This document shows positions 1 to 10,497 of a stretch of 64,000 nucleotides of DNA, piece after piece; the first letter of the stretch is position 1, and every line of letters begins with the position of its first letter. The translations under genes and the position numbers were made by a program. Source of the stretch: Tritrichomonas foetus (taxonomy: Eukaryota; Parabasalia; Tritrichomonadida; Tritrichomonadidae); assembly GCA_001839685.1 (NCBI GenBank), contig MLAK01000571.1, positions 1 to 64,000 of the forward strand, written 5' to 3'. The notes under the pieces are model-generated. The model saw nothing but the letters and a program-made list of their open reading frames with translations. It was not told where the DNA came from and did no database searches.

Positions 1-339
1 TCATCACATATTCAATTTTTTTAATAGTTAACGGCATGGGACTACATCCTTATAATGCGGAAATTCATTTGCTTATATAGGTATAAACTTCATTGGTTTA
101 TTGAGATAGAAACATCATTTTAATTTTGGTTTCACCAAAAAGGATATTCATTTTTGATATCTTTTTCTGAACATATTCATTCTATTTAGAATCTAATTTT
201 TAGATATATTATAATTTACAAATATGGAACATATTTTGGTCATTTTTTTGAAAATGATTTAGATTTTCAATTTGTGAGGACTAGATTTTATTTTCCGATG
301 AATTTTGTTTTTTTACACATAAAATGGATAAATTTGATG

Positions 340-500
340 CGACTATGCGGGTTCCATCGACTTATTCGGCCATTGGAGGAGGCCCTGGGGCGTGAACACG
401 GTGGAGGGAGCACAGCAAACTGGAGCTGTGGTCACACGCCGCGCCTCCTCCAAGTGGAAGATACCCAAAGACCAGACAAGTTCACATCACATTAACCCAT
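340..500. ncRNA. GC-rich hairpin island, candidate structured RNA
   Basis: Bases 361-460 contain 63 G or C out of 100, in surroundings that are strongly AT-rich. The island folds on paper into a long rod. An 11-bp perfect stem pairs 373-383 with 443-453, followed by a 6-bp stem (389-394 with 435-440) and an apical 6-bp hairpin (411-416 with 425-430) closing an 8-nt loop. In AT-rich protist genomes such islands are usually RNA genes. I compared it from memory with tRNA, 5S, U1-U6, SRP, RNase P and MRP and found no convincing match, so the class is unknown. A 73-codon frame crosses it but has no recognisable protein character. The orientation is not determined. Confidence 0.45.
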
Positions 501-596
501 GAGATTTTATCCACTTTTGGCCTTTATTTGACCTTTCACTTCACAATTACAAAACTCTTTTTAAATAACAAAACTGAATATCTACCAATTGTGAGT

Positions 597-662
597 GATG
601 AAGTATAAATGATATGAAGATGAAGTATAAATGATATGAAGATGAAGTATAAATTAAATGAA
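597..662. repeat. 22-bp tandem repeat, three copies
   Basis: Three head-to-tail copies of a 22-bp unit beginning GATGAAGTATAAAT lie at 597-618, 619-640 and 641-662. The first two are identical and the third diverges at its end. It lies between the GC-rich island and the 3' end of the fucosyltransferase gene. No function is evident. Confidence 0.85.
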
Positions 663-747
663 GATGAGCAATTTTATATTGAATAGAATTTTTACCAAAC
701 CTACGTCAATTTTAATATATTTTTTTTGAATTAGATTTATAATCACA

Positions 748-1818
748 CTATGAAATGAACCATTCATGTAGATCCGAAACTATCCTTGGATTAACAATAT
801 TCTTATTCATATATTCAATAACTCGGCAACTATATGTTCCGAATCTGGCTGAGAAATAAATACTTCTTCCTTTTCGCCACTTGAAGTAAGAATTATACAA
901 TTCTTCATTCTTTGCAATTTTTTCAACGAAACTGACCAAATCTTTCTGGCTTTTAAAATCATCAACATGAATAAAAGAATCTTCAGGAATACCATTTTTT
1001 AAATATGTTGATTTAGATGTACCTAAAGCAATTGGAATTGCGCCACAGATAAAGGCATTCTCCCATATTTTTTCCGTAATATAGTCTGTAACATTTGAGT
1101 TTTCAAAAGACAAATAAAATTTATATTGAGAAATAATTTCACATTTTTGATTTACAGGTATTCTATTATCTTTCCCATAAATATCAATGTCTAAGATATG
1201 CTGGAGTGTTTCATAATATTTCACTCGAAGCGAATCAGTTTCCCATCCATGAATAAACCAACTTACTAACTTTTTCTGATCTGAAAATGAATTATGTGTT
1301 TTATGGGAATAAGAATAATTGTCAGGTTCTTGAATAAAGTAACCATATGGCAAATAAATATCACTATCATGGCGATATGATGCTGTTAGATTATAAACTC
1401 CATTAGCGTATGTAATATCCTTTACATTTTTTGGGGGTTCAACATTTAACCATACCCAAATTTGGTCTGATCTCGTCCTTTGTGGAAAATTGTTGTGTGT
1501 TTCAGATTGATGAAAGATTACAATATATGCAATATCTAAATCCCTTTTATTGGTTGTTATCTTAAATGACCCGATATCAAAACTTCCTTCACAGTTAGAA
1601 TAGCCAAATTGTGGATCCCAATTTGTATTCCAAATAAGTACAAGTGAGTCTAACTTATATTTTCGTTTTGAAAGATTATTGGAATAAATCGAAAAATTCA
1701 TTTTCTCGGTCGTCATACATTGTGATAAACTGTATAACGTTCTGTTCTGTGTTAAAAGTAATAATATGAAAAGGAGCTTAACAAAAATATCAGGTGTGCA
1801 GTTGATACACCATGTCAT
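748..1818 (-). CDS. GT10 alpha-1,3-fucosyltransferase-like, type II membrane protein
   Basis: The 356-aa protein has the layout of a Golgi glycosyltransferase: a short N-terminus, one hydrophobic segment at about residues 10-24 that would act as signal anchor, then a lumenal domain. Residues about 231-255 carry the GT10 donor-site signature YKFYLSFENS...DYITEKIWENAF. This is nearly identical to the family pattern, in which the Glu-Asn and Lys residues contact GDP-fucose. The family transfers fucose from GDP-fucose to GlcNAc or glucose in an alpha-1,3 linkage. The length is normal for the family. The start is the first ATG of the frame and is followed directly by the anchor segment. The acceptor (N-glycan core, LacNAc or other) cannot be told from sequence. 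It is convergent with nothing nearby. Confidence 0.88.
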   Translation of the reverse strand: MTWCINCTPDIFVKLLFILLLLTQNRTLYSLSQCMTTEKMNFSIYSNNLSKRKYKLDSLVLIWNTNWDPQFGYSNCEGSFDIGSFKITTNKRDLDIAYIVIFHQSETHNNFPQRTRSDQIWVWLNVEPPKNVKDITYANGVYNLTASYRHDSDIYLPYGYFIQEPDNYSYSHKTHNSFSDQKKLVSWFIHGWETDSLRVKYYETLQHILDIDIYGKDNRIPVNQKCEIISQYKFYLSFENSNVTDYITEKIWENAFICGAIPIALGTSKSTYLKNGIPEDSFIHVDDFKSQKDLVSFVEKIAKNEELYNSYFKWRKGRSIYFSARFGTYSCRVIEYMNKNIVNPRIVSDLHEWFIS

Positions 1819-2621
1819 TCTTTGAATTCTATAAAATTCATTCGGATATTTTTAGTGGTTTTTATCCGTATGATGTCAAAATCATTACATTTTTCTATGC
1901 CTTCAAATGAGATAATGCTTTCATGAGAAACTTTGTCAAGACTTCATGCGAATACTTAAATCCATAATATATGTTTGATCATTTTTTTTTTTTTTTTAAT
2001 TTATTTAGATTATTTGTTGGAAATTGTCTTCTTAGAAGCTCTGCTTCAATCATTACTATGAGGTGAAAACACATGAATTTACTATAGATCAAATTGGCTT
2101 CCTTCCTGACTTCCTATAAAATGAAATTGAGGACAAAAAGATGTCATGAAAGGACAGAAATTGCACATTTCCATTCGCCAATAAAATTTACATTTACATT
2201 AAAATATAAAGTTCGAAAATATGAATTTTATTTGATATTCTGCACCCTCATTATATTTCCTTTTGCTATTAATATGGTGAGATCCAAAGTGTATCTTTTT
2301 CTTTTAATTTCAATCATATTGTCAAAATCTGCTAACATCGAATAATATCTCAAGATTCATTAAAATGATTTTATTAGTTTTTTATTCCAGTATTAAAATT
2401 ATTTGTAAAGTTAATGGTTTACATTTTGAAATAAATAAACTTGTATGAGAGAAGATAGTCATTTATTACTAATGATGTCATGATGATGAAATTAAGAGTA
2501 CGTTTATTCCTGAGTTTTTCTATGAACTACAATACCATTGAAATTGAGCTTTGTCACAGAAAAAAAGTTGTTGAAAAGCTAGGATGACATTAGGAAAAGT
2601 AGTGAAAAAACAGTCTGAAAA
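1819..2621. other. Intergenic, 0.8 kb
   Basis: This is the divergent upstream region shared by the fucosyltransferase (-) and the 1671-aa protein (+). It has a poly-T run near 1985-1999. A weak 83-codon frame with a TTG start (2094-2345) has no recognisable features and is not called as a gene. No repeat was seen. Confidence 0.5.
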
Positions 2622-5600
2622 ATGTCGCACTTCTTTCGATATATTGGACTCAATGAGTCTTCCAACATCACGGAAAGTATTCGACAATTAGTTTCATGCC
2701 ACTCATCACTCGCTATTCTTTTTTTCAATCAAATGACGCCAATTACAAAAAGGAAAATTCTGTCCGATTTAGTGAAGGAAAAACCTTTATACGCTGTTCG
2801 AACAAACAAGGATATTCCAACGCTTGAACACTACCAATTTTGTGCCCATTCATTTTCAAATCGATATGAATTTCATACACAAATATTTAATCACCAAAAG
2901 CTGCTTTTACATGAATTATCATCATGCAAATATACACAAAAACTTTTTGAATTTTTAAATGTGCATGAAAATGTGGCACCTTCTGTGCTTTTTAAGAATA
3001 TTTTATGGCTAATTCAAAATAACAGGGACTTATTTTTATTTCTCACAGAATATCAAGAAAAAATGCTTTCAAATATAGATGTGAATAAAATATTACCATA
3101 CATTCAGCCTTTCGACTTACCTTTAAAACTAATCATATTTAAATTTCAAAATAATTTTCTCAAAGCCTCATTGAATGAAAATGATGATAAAGAATCGATT
3201 TTATTAGAAAATTATATAAATAATGTTAACTTTGATGAAAAAATGTTTTATTATTCTTTTCAAAGTTCTATCGAAACAAAAAATAAGAAACTTATCCGTT
3301 TTATGAATAATAAAGGTAATTTAAAAAATGAAAAATTGTTGTCTATGATTAATTCATTTATTAAATCCAATCATTCATTCATTGACATTATTAATCAACT
3401 AATTGAGCCACTTTTTATGGAAGAAGATGCAGGTTCAATTGAATCATTTTTTCACGAAACTTCATTTTCCGTCTTCAAAAAGTGCGTTATTGTACCTTTT
3501 TTTATTTGCTTGAATGATAATTATAATAGACAATTCATAGAAACTTTTTTACCAATTGTTCTTTCCTATTTTGAATGTAATTCTTCACTAAATGATGAAA
3601 AATTTATTTCGTATGAAAAAGGAGCCAAAAAAGTGGAAACACCAAAATATTTGGGTTTTTTGAATAATTTAATACAAACTATTAAAACTGTGGAAAGGAA
3701 ATTTGGAGAAACTCTTACTTTAAAGTCTTTTGATAATTCATCCTTAATTTTTTATTTAAAGAATTCTTTGATGACTTTAGACAATGATTTTCTATTTTCT
3801 TTACATACTTCAACTGATGCCCCATTTATTTTTTCATATATAGCAATTAGAACAATGTTGACACATAATCAAGCCACAAAAGATAATTTTGATATGATTT
3901 CGATTATTATTGAGTGCATTCAAATGTTACCTGATAATTCTATCCGACAAGGTTTACTGGTAGATTTATTTTCTTTATTATTCCTTAAAAAAGGGCGAAG
4001 TTTTTTAATTGATTTGAATTCTGCGAGAGAACTTATTCCAATTATTCAAAAGTATTCTAAAGATCCACAATTATCAAGATACACCAATTTCGCCCAAAAT
4101 AAAATCGCTTGTATTGGTGCAAATTTGAAAACCTTTAGAGATATTTTAAAACCATCTGAATCAATTGTTCATTCCGCTATTCTTTCGAATAATTGGGAAA
4201 TTGCGGATAAAATTGTTCAAATTTCTGATAAATTGAAAGAATTCTTCTTTTTGTATCAAAATATCACACAAAACAAGCCAGATGGCTCAATGATGTGTAA
4301 TGCAGAACTTGGATTTACATCAACAGAAAATAAAAACAAATTAAAAAATCTTCGAGCAACTGGATTTAGATATAAAACCCTGTCAGAAAAGAGACTTCTA
4401 TTGAATAATCCAATGGAATTGTTTTCACTTCCAGATGTTCGAACAATTGACCAAAATTTATTAGCAAATGAATATCATGCAAGTTTTCATACATGTGAAA
4501 ACTCGCCTTATTTAAATAACTTTTTAAGCTACATTAATGTTTATATTGATGCAGGCGCTAAATCGCCAGAAATTTTATACACGATGGACAGAAAAACCAC
4601 AATGAAAAGGTTAATGATGGAACGAAATTTTGAATTAGCTTTTGAGTTTGCTGGAAGAACGAATATTAATTTTTTTCAATATATAATTGAAAATAAAATT
4701 GTTGATAATGATATAAATAAAGTTGTTTTTAATAAGATGCCAATCGCTTCATTTACAATTTCACTCTTCACACAATCACCACAACAGCTTTTGATGTATA
4801 GAGATGACATTCTACCACAAAATGCTTCAAAACCTTTAATTAGATTCTATGATAATATTTGCAACAAATCTAATAATAATAATAGCAACATGAATGGTTT
4901 TAGTCGCTGTAAGTTAGATAATATGGATTATGATCGTAAAGTGGATTCCATGAGGACAGAGGAATTGGAATTTGGCGACAATCCAATAGAAGCAATTAAC
5001 TTTTTGATTGAAGAGAAAGAAACAATGAAACTAAATGAGTTAAGTGAAAGGTTAGAAATTGCATTATGTTTTGTTGATCATAATGAAGAAGCTGAAAAAT
5101 TATTAGAACTTGTTCATTATTTAAAGATGATAGATGATGAAAATAGTTTATTTGGTGACATTGTTTCTTTGTATTCCCAAAGGATTCGAATTAGTCGATT
5201 AATAATGAGCAATCAATTTAAAGAAGCTCGTCGTTTTTGTGAACATTTAAATACATTATCAATTTTTGGCGATGAAATGACAGAAGTAATCAAGCACAAA
5301 TTAATCAACAAAGAGTCAATTAAAGATTCCATGCTAGCTTGCCAATCATTTCATGCTAAAATTTTTAGAAATCTTTCTGTTTACCTCCGCGATAATATTC
5401 GTGCACGAAGTATTTTTCTTGCTGAAGCAACTGACCTTCAAAATGATTCATTATGCTTCAAGATTTATTTCTATCTGACATCTAATGGTACAGATGGTCA
5501 GAATAATGAATTTAATAGTGTCGAGTTTAATAATGATTATAATGAAATGTTGTTTGATTTAATAAAAACGCATAACTTTGTGATGCTAGAAAGAGTTACA

Positions 5601-7637
5601 AACAAATTTAATATACCTCTAGAAAAAGTTCTCAAGTATATTGAAAATGAAATTCAAAATATTGTTTTAAGTTTTTGTACCAAAATTCACTATGTTATGC
5701 AAAAATCCGTTTATTTAGACATTCCTGTTGATTTAAGAGTAAGACTTGTTTGTCGAGTTTCTGAGCTTTTTGATAGCTATGTTGGAACTTGTAGGCAATC
5801 TCAAAAATTCCAACAAATGTTTATTGATTTTTGTGAACAACAATTTCCTTACATATTGATCGATAGTAATGAAGCGGAAATATCCCAAATCTGCTTAATT
5901 TTATGTTGTAAAATTTTATTAACAAAAATAAATAAACTACACTCTGCTACTGACACAACTGATTTAGAGTACAATATACAAAGTGATGAAAATCAATCAG
6001 TGATTCAAAAAAGTCTCGAAAATAAGCTGAAGCTTTTATCTTTTCTTAAAGAATTGTGCCAAATTGGATTTTATTCCAAATTTGGAATAATTTATTCATA
6101 TAATTCAATTCAAAATGAAAAAGAAAAACAAAGATTGTTTACAATATGTTTAAGAAACAACATTGGACATGCAATTGAATTCTTTGAAAACTGGGAAGAA
6201 GAAACCATGAAATCTCAGATTTTGAATGGAATCAGACTTTTCAAATTTGATGAAGCCAAACAAATTCTTACAACAATCCTCAATAACAATGATCAAGACA
6301 ATAAACATTTAGAAAATGATGAAAAAAGAAATTTGATTAAGAAACCAGAAGAATTTTTGAATAATATTATTTACGAGCTGAAAAAGTCTATCATTTTTAC
6401 AGAATTTGAATTAAAATATCAATCATCTTTAACAGATGTTCCAAGCCAAATGAAGCATTTCGCTGATTCACTGATGATTAATGATCGTCTATTACTTTCT
6501 GTAATGGACACTCATTCCATTCCTTACCAACAACAAAAATTTCAAAAATACCAAAAGACTAATTTCTACAATGATATTGATTCTAATTCCAAATTGAATC
6601 AGCCACCAAGTTTGATCACTGAATATCAATTCTATTTCTCTGCACTTTCAGATAAATATAATTATTTGAAAGCAATTTCTGAATATGAAGGGCTTACGAA
6701 TATTTTGGTTGCTTTTTCACAATTTCAATTTCATCCATCACTTTTTATTGATTGTATTTTCATTCCTGTTTTGAAACGCGGATTTATGCTTCCAATTAGT
6801 CATCAAATGAGCTTTTTAAATGTGTTTAAAAACAGTGCAGACAATTATTTGGAATTACAAAAAGCTTTTCCCGAAGTTTTCGATAAACAATTTAATTTTA
6901 ATGTAATTGGAGGTCAAACTCTTCTTAATAATAAAATGATTCAATGTAGTCAAAATTCATTAAATTGTTTAATTGAGTCATTAAAATACTGTCAGAAATA
7001 CAAACTATACTTTTTAATTTTCGATATTGCTTATACTTTATGTGATTATGATACAGCATTAGATGCACAAATATATAAGTACATTGAAAATATCCCAAAA
7101 CGAAAACAAATTATGCAAGAAACCTTTTTTTATATTCCTCCAGAAGTTAAAAAATTGGAAGTTTTTCGATTACAGAATGAATTCACTGATATATTAAAAG
7201 AAAAGAAAATTGTTATTGAAGAAGATGACATTTATTTATTTGATGTTGGTATCCATAAAAGTTTAATTTTGCTGTTTAAAAACAATTTATTTGATTTTGC
7301 TTTGAAAATTGCCAATTCTTTGGATGTTGATCCATCACCGTCTTTGAACTTTATCATTTCCAAGAAAATTTTTAATTATAGAAAAATTCGAATTTTAATT
7401 CGAAAGATTTTTGAATTTGGTGACAAAAGCATCGCTGAAAAATGGACGCAAATTTTGTTCCAAATTGTTGCAAATAATCCAAAACTGAAAGAAAATTTGC
7501 TTTCATTGATTCAAAAAGATGTTGAAAATCCTGAATTGAGGTGTAATCTTCTCATTCAATTCAATTTCACACCAGAAGCGCTTAAATGTGCAAAACAAAA
7601 TGGACTACATCAATTTTTGTCTCTCCTTGAGATGTAG
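2622..7637 (+). CDS. Large helical-repeat protein of unknown function (1671 aa)
   Basis: A single uninterrupted frame opens with ATG at 2622 and encodes 1671 residues. The protein is rich in Leu, Ile, Phe, Asn and Lys and looks helical throughout, as in alpha-solenoids. There is no signal peptide or clear transmembrane segment. A polar, Asn-rich break falls near residues 750-790, and an Asn/Asp-rich linker near 1215-1235. The C-terminal 250 residues are dense in short amphipathic helices of the kind that pack into scaffold repeats. The overall look (very large, cytosolic, solenoid, no catalytic motif) would fit trafficking scaffolds such as spatacsin or spastizin relatives, but I found no diagnostic motif. 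That idea is only a suggestion. Confidence 0.75.
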   Translation: MSHFFRYIGLNESSNITESIRQLVSCHSSLAILFFNQMTPITKRKILSDLVKEKPLYAVRTNKDIPTLEHYQFCAHSFSNRYEFHTQIFNHQKLLLHELSSCKYTQKLFEFLNVHENVAPSVLFKNILWLIQNNRDLFLFLTEYQEKMLSNIDVNKILPYIQPFDLPLKLIIFKFQNNFLKASLNENDDKESILLENYINNVNFDEKMFYYSFQSSIETKNKKLIRFMNNKGNLKNEKLLSMINSFIKSNHSFIDIINQLIEPLFMEEDAGSIESFFHETSFSVFKKCVIVPFFICLNDNYNRQFIETFLPIVLSYFECNSSLNDEKFISYEKGAKKVETPKYLGFLNNLIQTIKTVERKFGETLTLKSFDNSSLIFYLKNSLMTLDNDFLFSLHTSTDAPFIFSYIAIRTMLTHNQATKDNFDMISIIIECIQMLPDNSIRQGLLVDLFSLLFLKKGRSFLIDLNSARELIPIIQKYSKDPQLSRYTNFAQNKIACIGANLKTFRDILKPSESIVHSAILSNNWEIADKIVQISDKLKEFFFLYQNITQNKPDGSMMCNAELGFTSTENKNKLKNLRATGFRYKTLSEKRLLLNNPMELFSLPDVRTIDQNLLANEYHASFHTCENSPYLNNFLSYINVYIDAGAKSPEILYTMDRKTTMKRLMMERNFELAFEFAGRTNINFFQYIIENKIVDNDINKVVFNKMPIASFTISLFTQSPQQLLMYRDDILPQNASKPLIRFYDNICNKSNNNNSNMNGFSRCKLDNMDYDRKVDSMRTEELEFGDNPIEAINFLIEEKETMKLNELSERLEIALCFVDHNEEAEKLLELVHYLKMIDDENSLFGDIVSLYSQRIRISRLIMSNQFKEARRFCEHLNTLSIFGDEMTEVIKHKLINKESIKDSMLACQSFHAKIFRNLSVYLRDNIRARSIFLAEATDLQNDSLCFKIYFYLTSNGTDGQNNEFNSVEFNNDYNEMLFDLIKTHNFVMLERVTNKFNIPLEKVLKYIENEIQNIVLSFCTKIHYVMQKSVYLDIPVDLRVRLVCRVSELFDSYVGTCRQSQKFQQMFIDFCEQQFPYILIDSNEAEISQICLILCCKILLTKINKLHSATDTTDLEYNIQSDENQSVIQKSLENKLKLLSFLKELCQIGFYSKFGIIYSYNSIQNEKEKQRLFTICLRNNIGHAIEFFENWEEETMKSQILNGIRLFKFDEAKQILTTILNNNDQDNKHLENDEKRNLIKKPEEFLNNIIYELKKSIIFTEFELKYQSSLTDVPSQMKHFADSLMINDRLLLSVMDTHSIPYQQQKFQKYQKTNFYNDIDSNSKLNQPPSLITEYQFYFSALSDKYNYLKAISEYEGLTNILVAFSQFQFHPSLFIDCIFIPVLKRGFMLPISHQMSFLNVFKNSADNYLELQKAFPEVFDKQFNFNVIGGQTLLNNKMIQCSQNSLNCLIESLKYCQKYKLYFLIFDIAYTLCDYDTALDAQIYKYIENIPKRKQIMQETFFYIPPEVKKLEVFRLQNEFTDILKEKKIVIEEDDIYLFDVGIHKSLILLFKNNLFDFALKIANSLDVDPSPSLNFIISKKIFNYRKIRILIRKIFEFGDKSIAEKWTQILFQIVANNPKLKENLLSLIQKDVENPELRCNLLIQFNFTPEALKCAKQNGLHQFLSLLEM

Positions 7638-8175
7638 TTTGTATTTTTTTATTCCCCCCCCNATTTTATATTATGTTTATATATATATATATATATATTT
7701 TTAAGTAAATTGTATGCGAGTTTTAATTTTTTTATTATTTATTTATTTCTTTTTAAAATTCTTGAGCAAATAAAATATGAAATTGAAAATTGATATCATA
7801 GTTATTTCAGTGAAAAATCAAAGGAATCATTTCTAATAAAAAGAGAAGCAAAGTCAATCAAGAATATTAATATTCTGAATTTTTCATTCATGCTCAGAAT
7901 TATTCAAGATATTTTTGCTATGATTTTCCAGACCCACATTACAAAGTTTCATACAAAATATCGTATATTAAACAAAATTGCCCATTTTTTTAAATCGATT
8001 TTCAGAAATTATGCGATTACTTTTCGATAGAAAATATCCGGTCATTTTGAAAAGCGATGGTCTTTTTCAATATAAATTAACGGTTATTATAACCATTTAC
8101 ACTCACATTTTCACAATTTTTTCAAATTTTTCAAAATTTGCTCAAAATTTTGATCATATTCAAACATCACTCCAA
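7638..8175. other. Intergenic with C-run, ambiguous base and TA microsatellite
   Basis: A C8 run followed by an undetermined base lies at about 7656-7664, and a (TA)n microsatellite at about 7678-7700. The rest is AT-rich DNA leading to the next gene. The frame of the next gene is open upstream to 7978, but only with a TTG start. Confidence 0.6.
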
Positions 8176-9000
8176 ATGAAAACATCCGAACAAAATGCTG
8201 TCAATATTATAAAAGCACGAATTAATTCCATTTATGGCAAGTCTGACTTTACATCAGGAACGATTTCGAGCAACCTGATCAGGAAATACAATTCAAATAC
8301 GATTGCTGGCGCTGCCTCTGACTTCGAAAATTTAACATTACTCTCGCTCAAAAAAGACGGCTATGAAATTCTGAGGCAAGCAATCGAGAATCTCGGCACA
8401 GGTGGAGAATCACACGAAAATGCAATTGCGCTGCTCAAATCGGCGGGAAAACTCGACAAAAGTGGCATAATATCGAAAAACATTTCCAAAATCGCATCAA
8501 AGAGAAATAAAAAGGCAGATTTGAGTCATGAAGTGAAAGTGTTTATGGGAGTCGATTCTGTAAATCCAGAAGATGTAGCACGCTGCGCATTTAGTATTAA
8601 AGAACAATGCGGAATAAGCGACGAATTCTTCGAAAAAGTAATGAAATCAGATGTGAGATATAGGAGCATTTCATGTCACATGTCGCAAGGAATTCAACCA
8701 CCAATTCAAACACAAAATCATCATCAATACCAACATCAATCTCTTCCTATTGGTTCTGTTTTTCCTGATCAGCCACCAATTCAAATGCATCCCATTCATC
8801 AAACAGCTTACCAAATTCCTCAATTTTCACAACCGCCACCATACCCTCAAAATTTCACCTCGCAACCACCACAACCGCCATACCCACAACAACAACCTTT
8901 TCCACAACAGCCAAATAATTATTCACCATATCCAGGATATCAGCCCCAATCGCAGCCTGGCTATAGTCAACCTTATAACCCTGGCCAGCCATATTATTAA
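8176..9000 (+). CDS. Unknown protein with Pro/Gln/Tyr-rich tail
   Basis: About 274 aa from the ATG at 8176. The frame is open further upstream (to 7978), but that part has no ATG at its beginning, is Phe/Ile-rich and looks like AT-rich leader, so I prefer 8176. An internal ATG at 8011 would give a longer form. Residues 1-160 form a mixed helical domain I do not recognise. From about residue 165 the protein becomes low complexity: His/Gln-rich, then repeated PPPYPQ/QPPQPPYPQ-like units with many Tyr-Pro pairs, ending YNPGQPYY. Such tails bind WW, SH3, UEV or ESCRT-type domains, or form flexible surfaces, in other proteins; any such partner here is inference. The stop is TAA followed by A. Confidence 0.7.
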   Translation: MKTSEQNAVNIIKARINSIYGKSDFTSGTISSNLIRKYNSNTIAGAASDFENLTLLSLKKDGYEILRQAIENLGTGGESHENAIALLKSAGKLDKSGIISKNISKIASKRNKKADLSHEVKVFMGVDSVNPEDVARCAFSIKEQCGISDEFFEKVMKSDVRYRSISCHMSQGIQPPIQTQNHHQYQHQSLPIGSVFPDQPPIQMHPIHQTAYQIPQFSQPPPYPQNFTSQPPQPPYPQQQPFPQQPNNYSPYPGYQPQSQPGYSQPYNPGQPYY

Positions 9001-9720
9001 AATGTATTTGAAATGAATTTGATGCGTTTTGAATAAAAATAAATTTAATAATTTCATAATAATATAAATAACATATTCTTAGTGTTGCAATATTAATATT
9101 AATGTAAAAAAAGAGATTGAAATTGCTCATTCTCGACATACAGATTTGGTTGATGAGACTTTTTATTGGCAAACAAATATGATATTTATTGTTAGTAATA
9201 CTAATTATTGTTTTTGTCTGTATTCACGCAATCCACTTTTTCCCAAAATTCCCAAAAATTTTTCCCAAAAATTCTCAGAGCCAAACCAGAAAATATTTTT
9301 GGGAAAGTGAGTAAGCCATTTCTCTATATACATATTAGAGTTCCTATATAAGGAAATTTAAGATTCCACCATCATTTTGAAATTTGATGAAATAATTTCA
9401 TTTTTTATATTTTCTCAAATTTCACGAATATGATTAATTTTAACAGTATTTATGTCTATTGTAATGGAATTTGATGGTTTTTCCTTTTGACCCAATATAA
9501 TCATTTTTTCATTTCATGTGATACTATCGAAAAAGTTACTTATTATGCTATTAAAATGTTTTGTACCTCTTTTTATCAACAATTAGGAGGGAAAAAAAAA
9601 CAAATAGAATAATTATTAATATGTAGTATTGTTATCGTTGTTTATTTTCATATTTATATATCAATATATATAAATAATGATTCAGATTTAGAATATTATA
9701 TCCCAAGAAATTTTCCTTAT
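9001..9720. other. Intergenic, carries the left arm of a 25-bp inverted repeat
   Basis: This stretch contains the left inverted-repeat arm (9224-9248) described separately. Several short TTCCCAAAA-like repeats follow it at 9238-9306. The remainder is AT-rich with no gene seen. Confidence 0.6.
9224..9248 (+). repeat. Left arm of 25-bp inverted repeat flanking transposase region
   Basis: The sequence TCACGCAATCCACTTTTTCC (start of the arm) recurs in inverted orientation at 12287-12311, with 24 of 25 positions identical. Similarity continues weakly inward. The two arms enclose the transposase ORF and one other ORF, about 3.1 kb in total. Confidence 0.7.
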
Positions 9721-10497
9721 TTACGAATCCATGTTTTCTTCTTCAATTACATGTTTTGTAAATATTTGTTCTACTATTTCGTAAATTATATCTGTGTGAA
9801 GTTCAGTTGTTCGGCGCCTAGGCGCTAAATGTGTCTCAATAGTAAACATTACCGAATTAAGAGCGAGTAACAATTCTTCGTATTTTTTCCAAACAGATAT
9901 TTTTCTTGTAGGTTTTTGTGGTTGAGCTTGAGGCAGAGAAGTGACATGAAAATCCATATTTTCTTTGACTTCTGTTATCTGAGTTTTTACTTTTCTTTCA
10001 TTGATTTTTGTTTCCAATATGAGTTTCTTAGGGGAACTATTTCCCGAAATGTGCTGAACATCTAAAATTTGATTTAGAATTTGGGAGAGTTCATCTCCTA
10101 GTCTTGATCCTTTTTTCCCATTTAAGAGCCTGTCAGATACGTTTTCAGGGAGAGTTGCTATTAACAACTCATAGTTACTAGTAAGGGTTTGATGAAGATG
10201 GGTATAAGTCGAGACAAACCCGTTATTGTCTACAATGGCCCACACTAAAAATTTTGTTGGGTGTAAAACAGGAATTTTAGAGCGAACAAATTCATAAAAG
10301 GTTTGTAATGATGCACATGCTTGTCGAGGAGCAACAATCTCGATACTAGTTGTTTTTTTAGTTGATACAAGACATGAGTTTTTTTTAGTAGAATATTTGA
10401 GAATTGAAGCAGTTTGTATAGGAATAGTAAAAAATTCAGCATTTGATTGTACATCCTCAACAGGAACCACATCAATAGACAGCCAATGTTCAGACAT
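9721..10497 (-). CDS. Hypothetical protein, 258 aa
   Basis: The ATG at 10497 starts a 258-aa frame; two further upstream codons open only with TTG. The protein is soluble, with no signal or membrane segment. It has a central Ser/Lys-rich linker (about residues 150-195) and an acidic end. I do not recognise a family. It lies inside the pair of inverted 25-bp arms that also enclose the transposase and is divergent from it, so it may be a passenger or accessory ORF of the same element. That is inference from position only. Its composition matches ordinary coding sequence here better than random AT-rich DNA. Confidence 0.6.
   Translation of the reverse strand: MSEHWLSIDVVPVEDVQSNAEFFTIPIQTASILKYSTKKNSCLVSTKKTTSIEIVAPRQACASLQTFYEFVRSKIPVLHPTKFLVWAIVDNNGFVSTYTHLHQTLTSNYELLIATLPENVSDRLLNGKKGSRLGDELSQILNQILDVQHISGNSSPKKLILETKINERKVKTQITEVKENMDFHVTSLPQAQPQKPTRKISVWKKYEELLLALNSVMFTIETHLAPRRRTTELHTDIIYEIVEQIFTKHVIEEENMDS

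Noticed and set aside
274..495. 73-codon frame across the GC-rich island
   Set aside because: It does not resemble a protein, and the composition and hairpins fit an RNA better.
597..662. Possible CRISPR-like array
   Set aside because: The three 22-bp units are contiguous without spacers and the genome is eukaryotic; it is a simple tandem repeat.
2094..2345. 83-codon frame upstream of the large helical protein
   Set aside because: It has a TTG start, a hydrophobic AT-driven composition and no recognisable feature.
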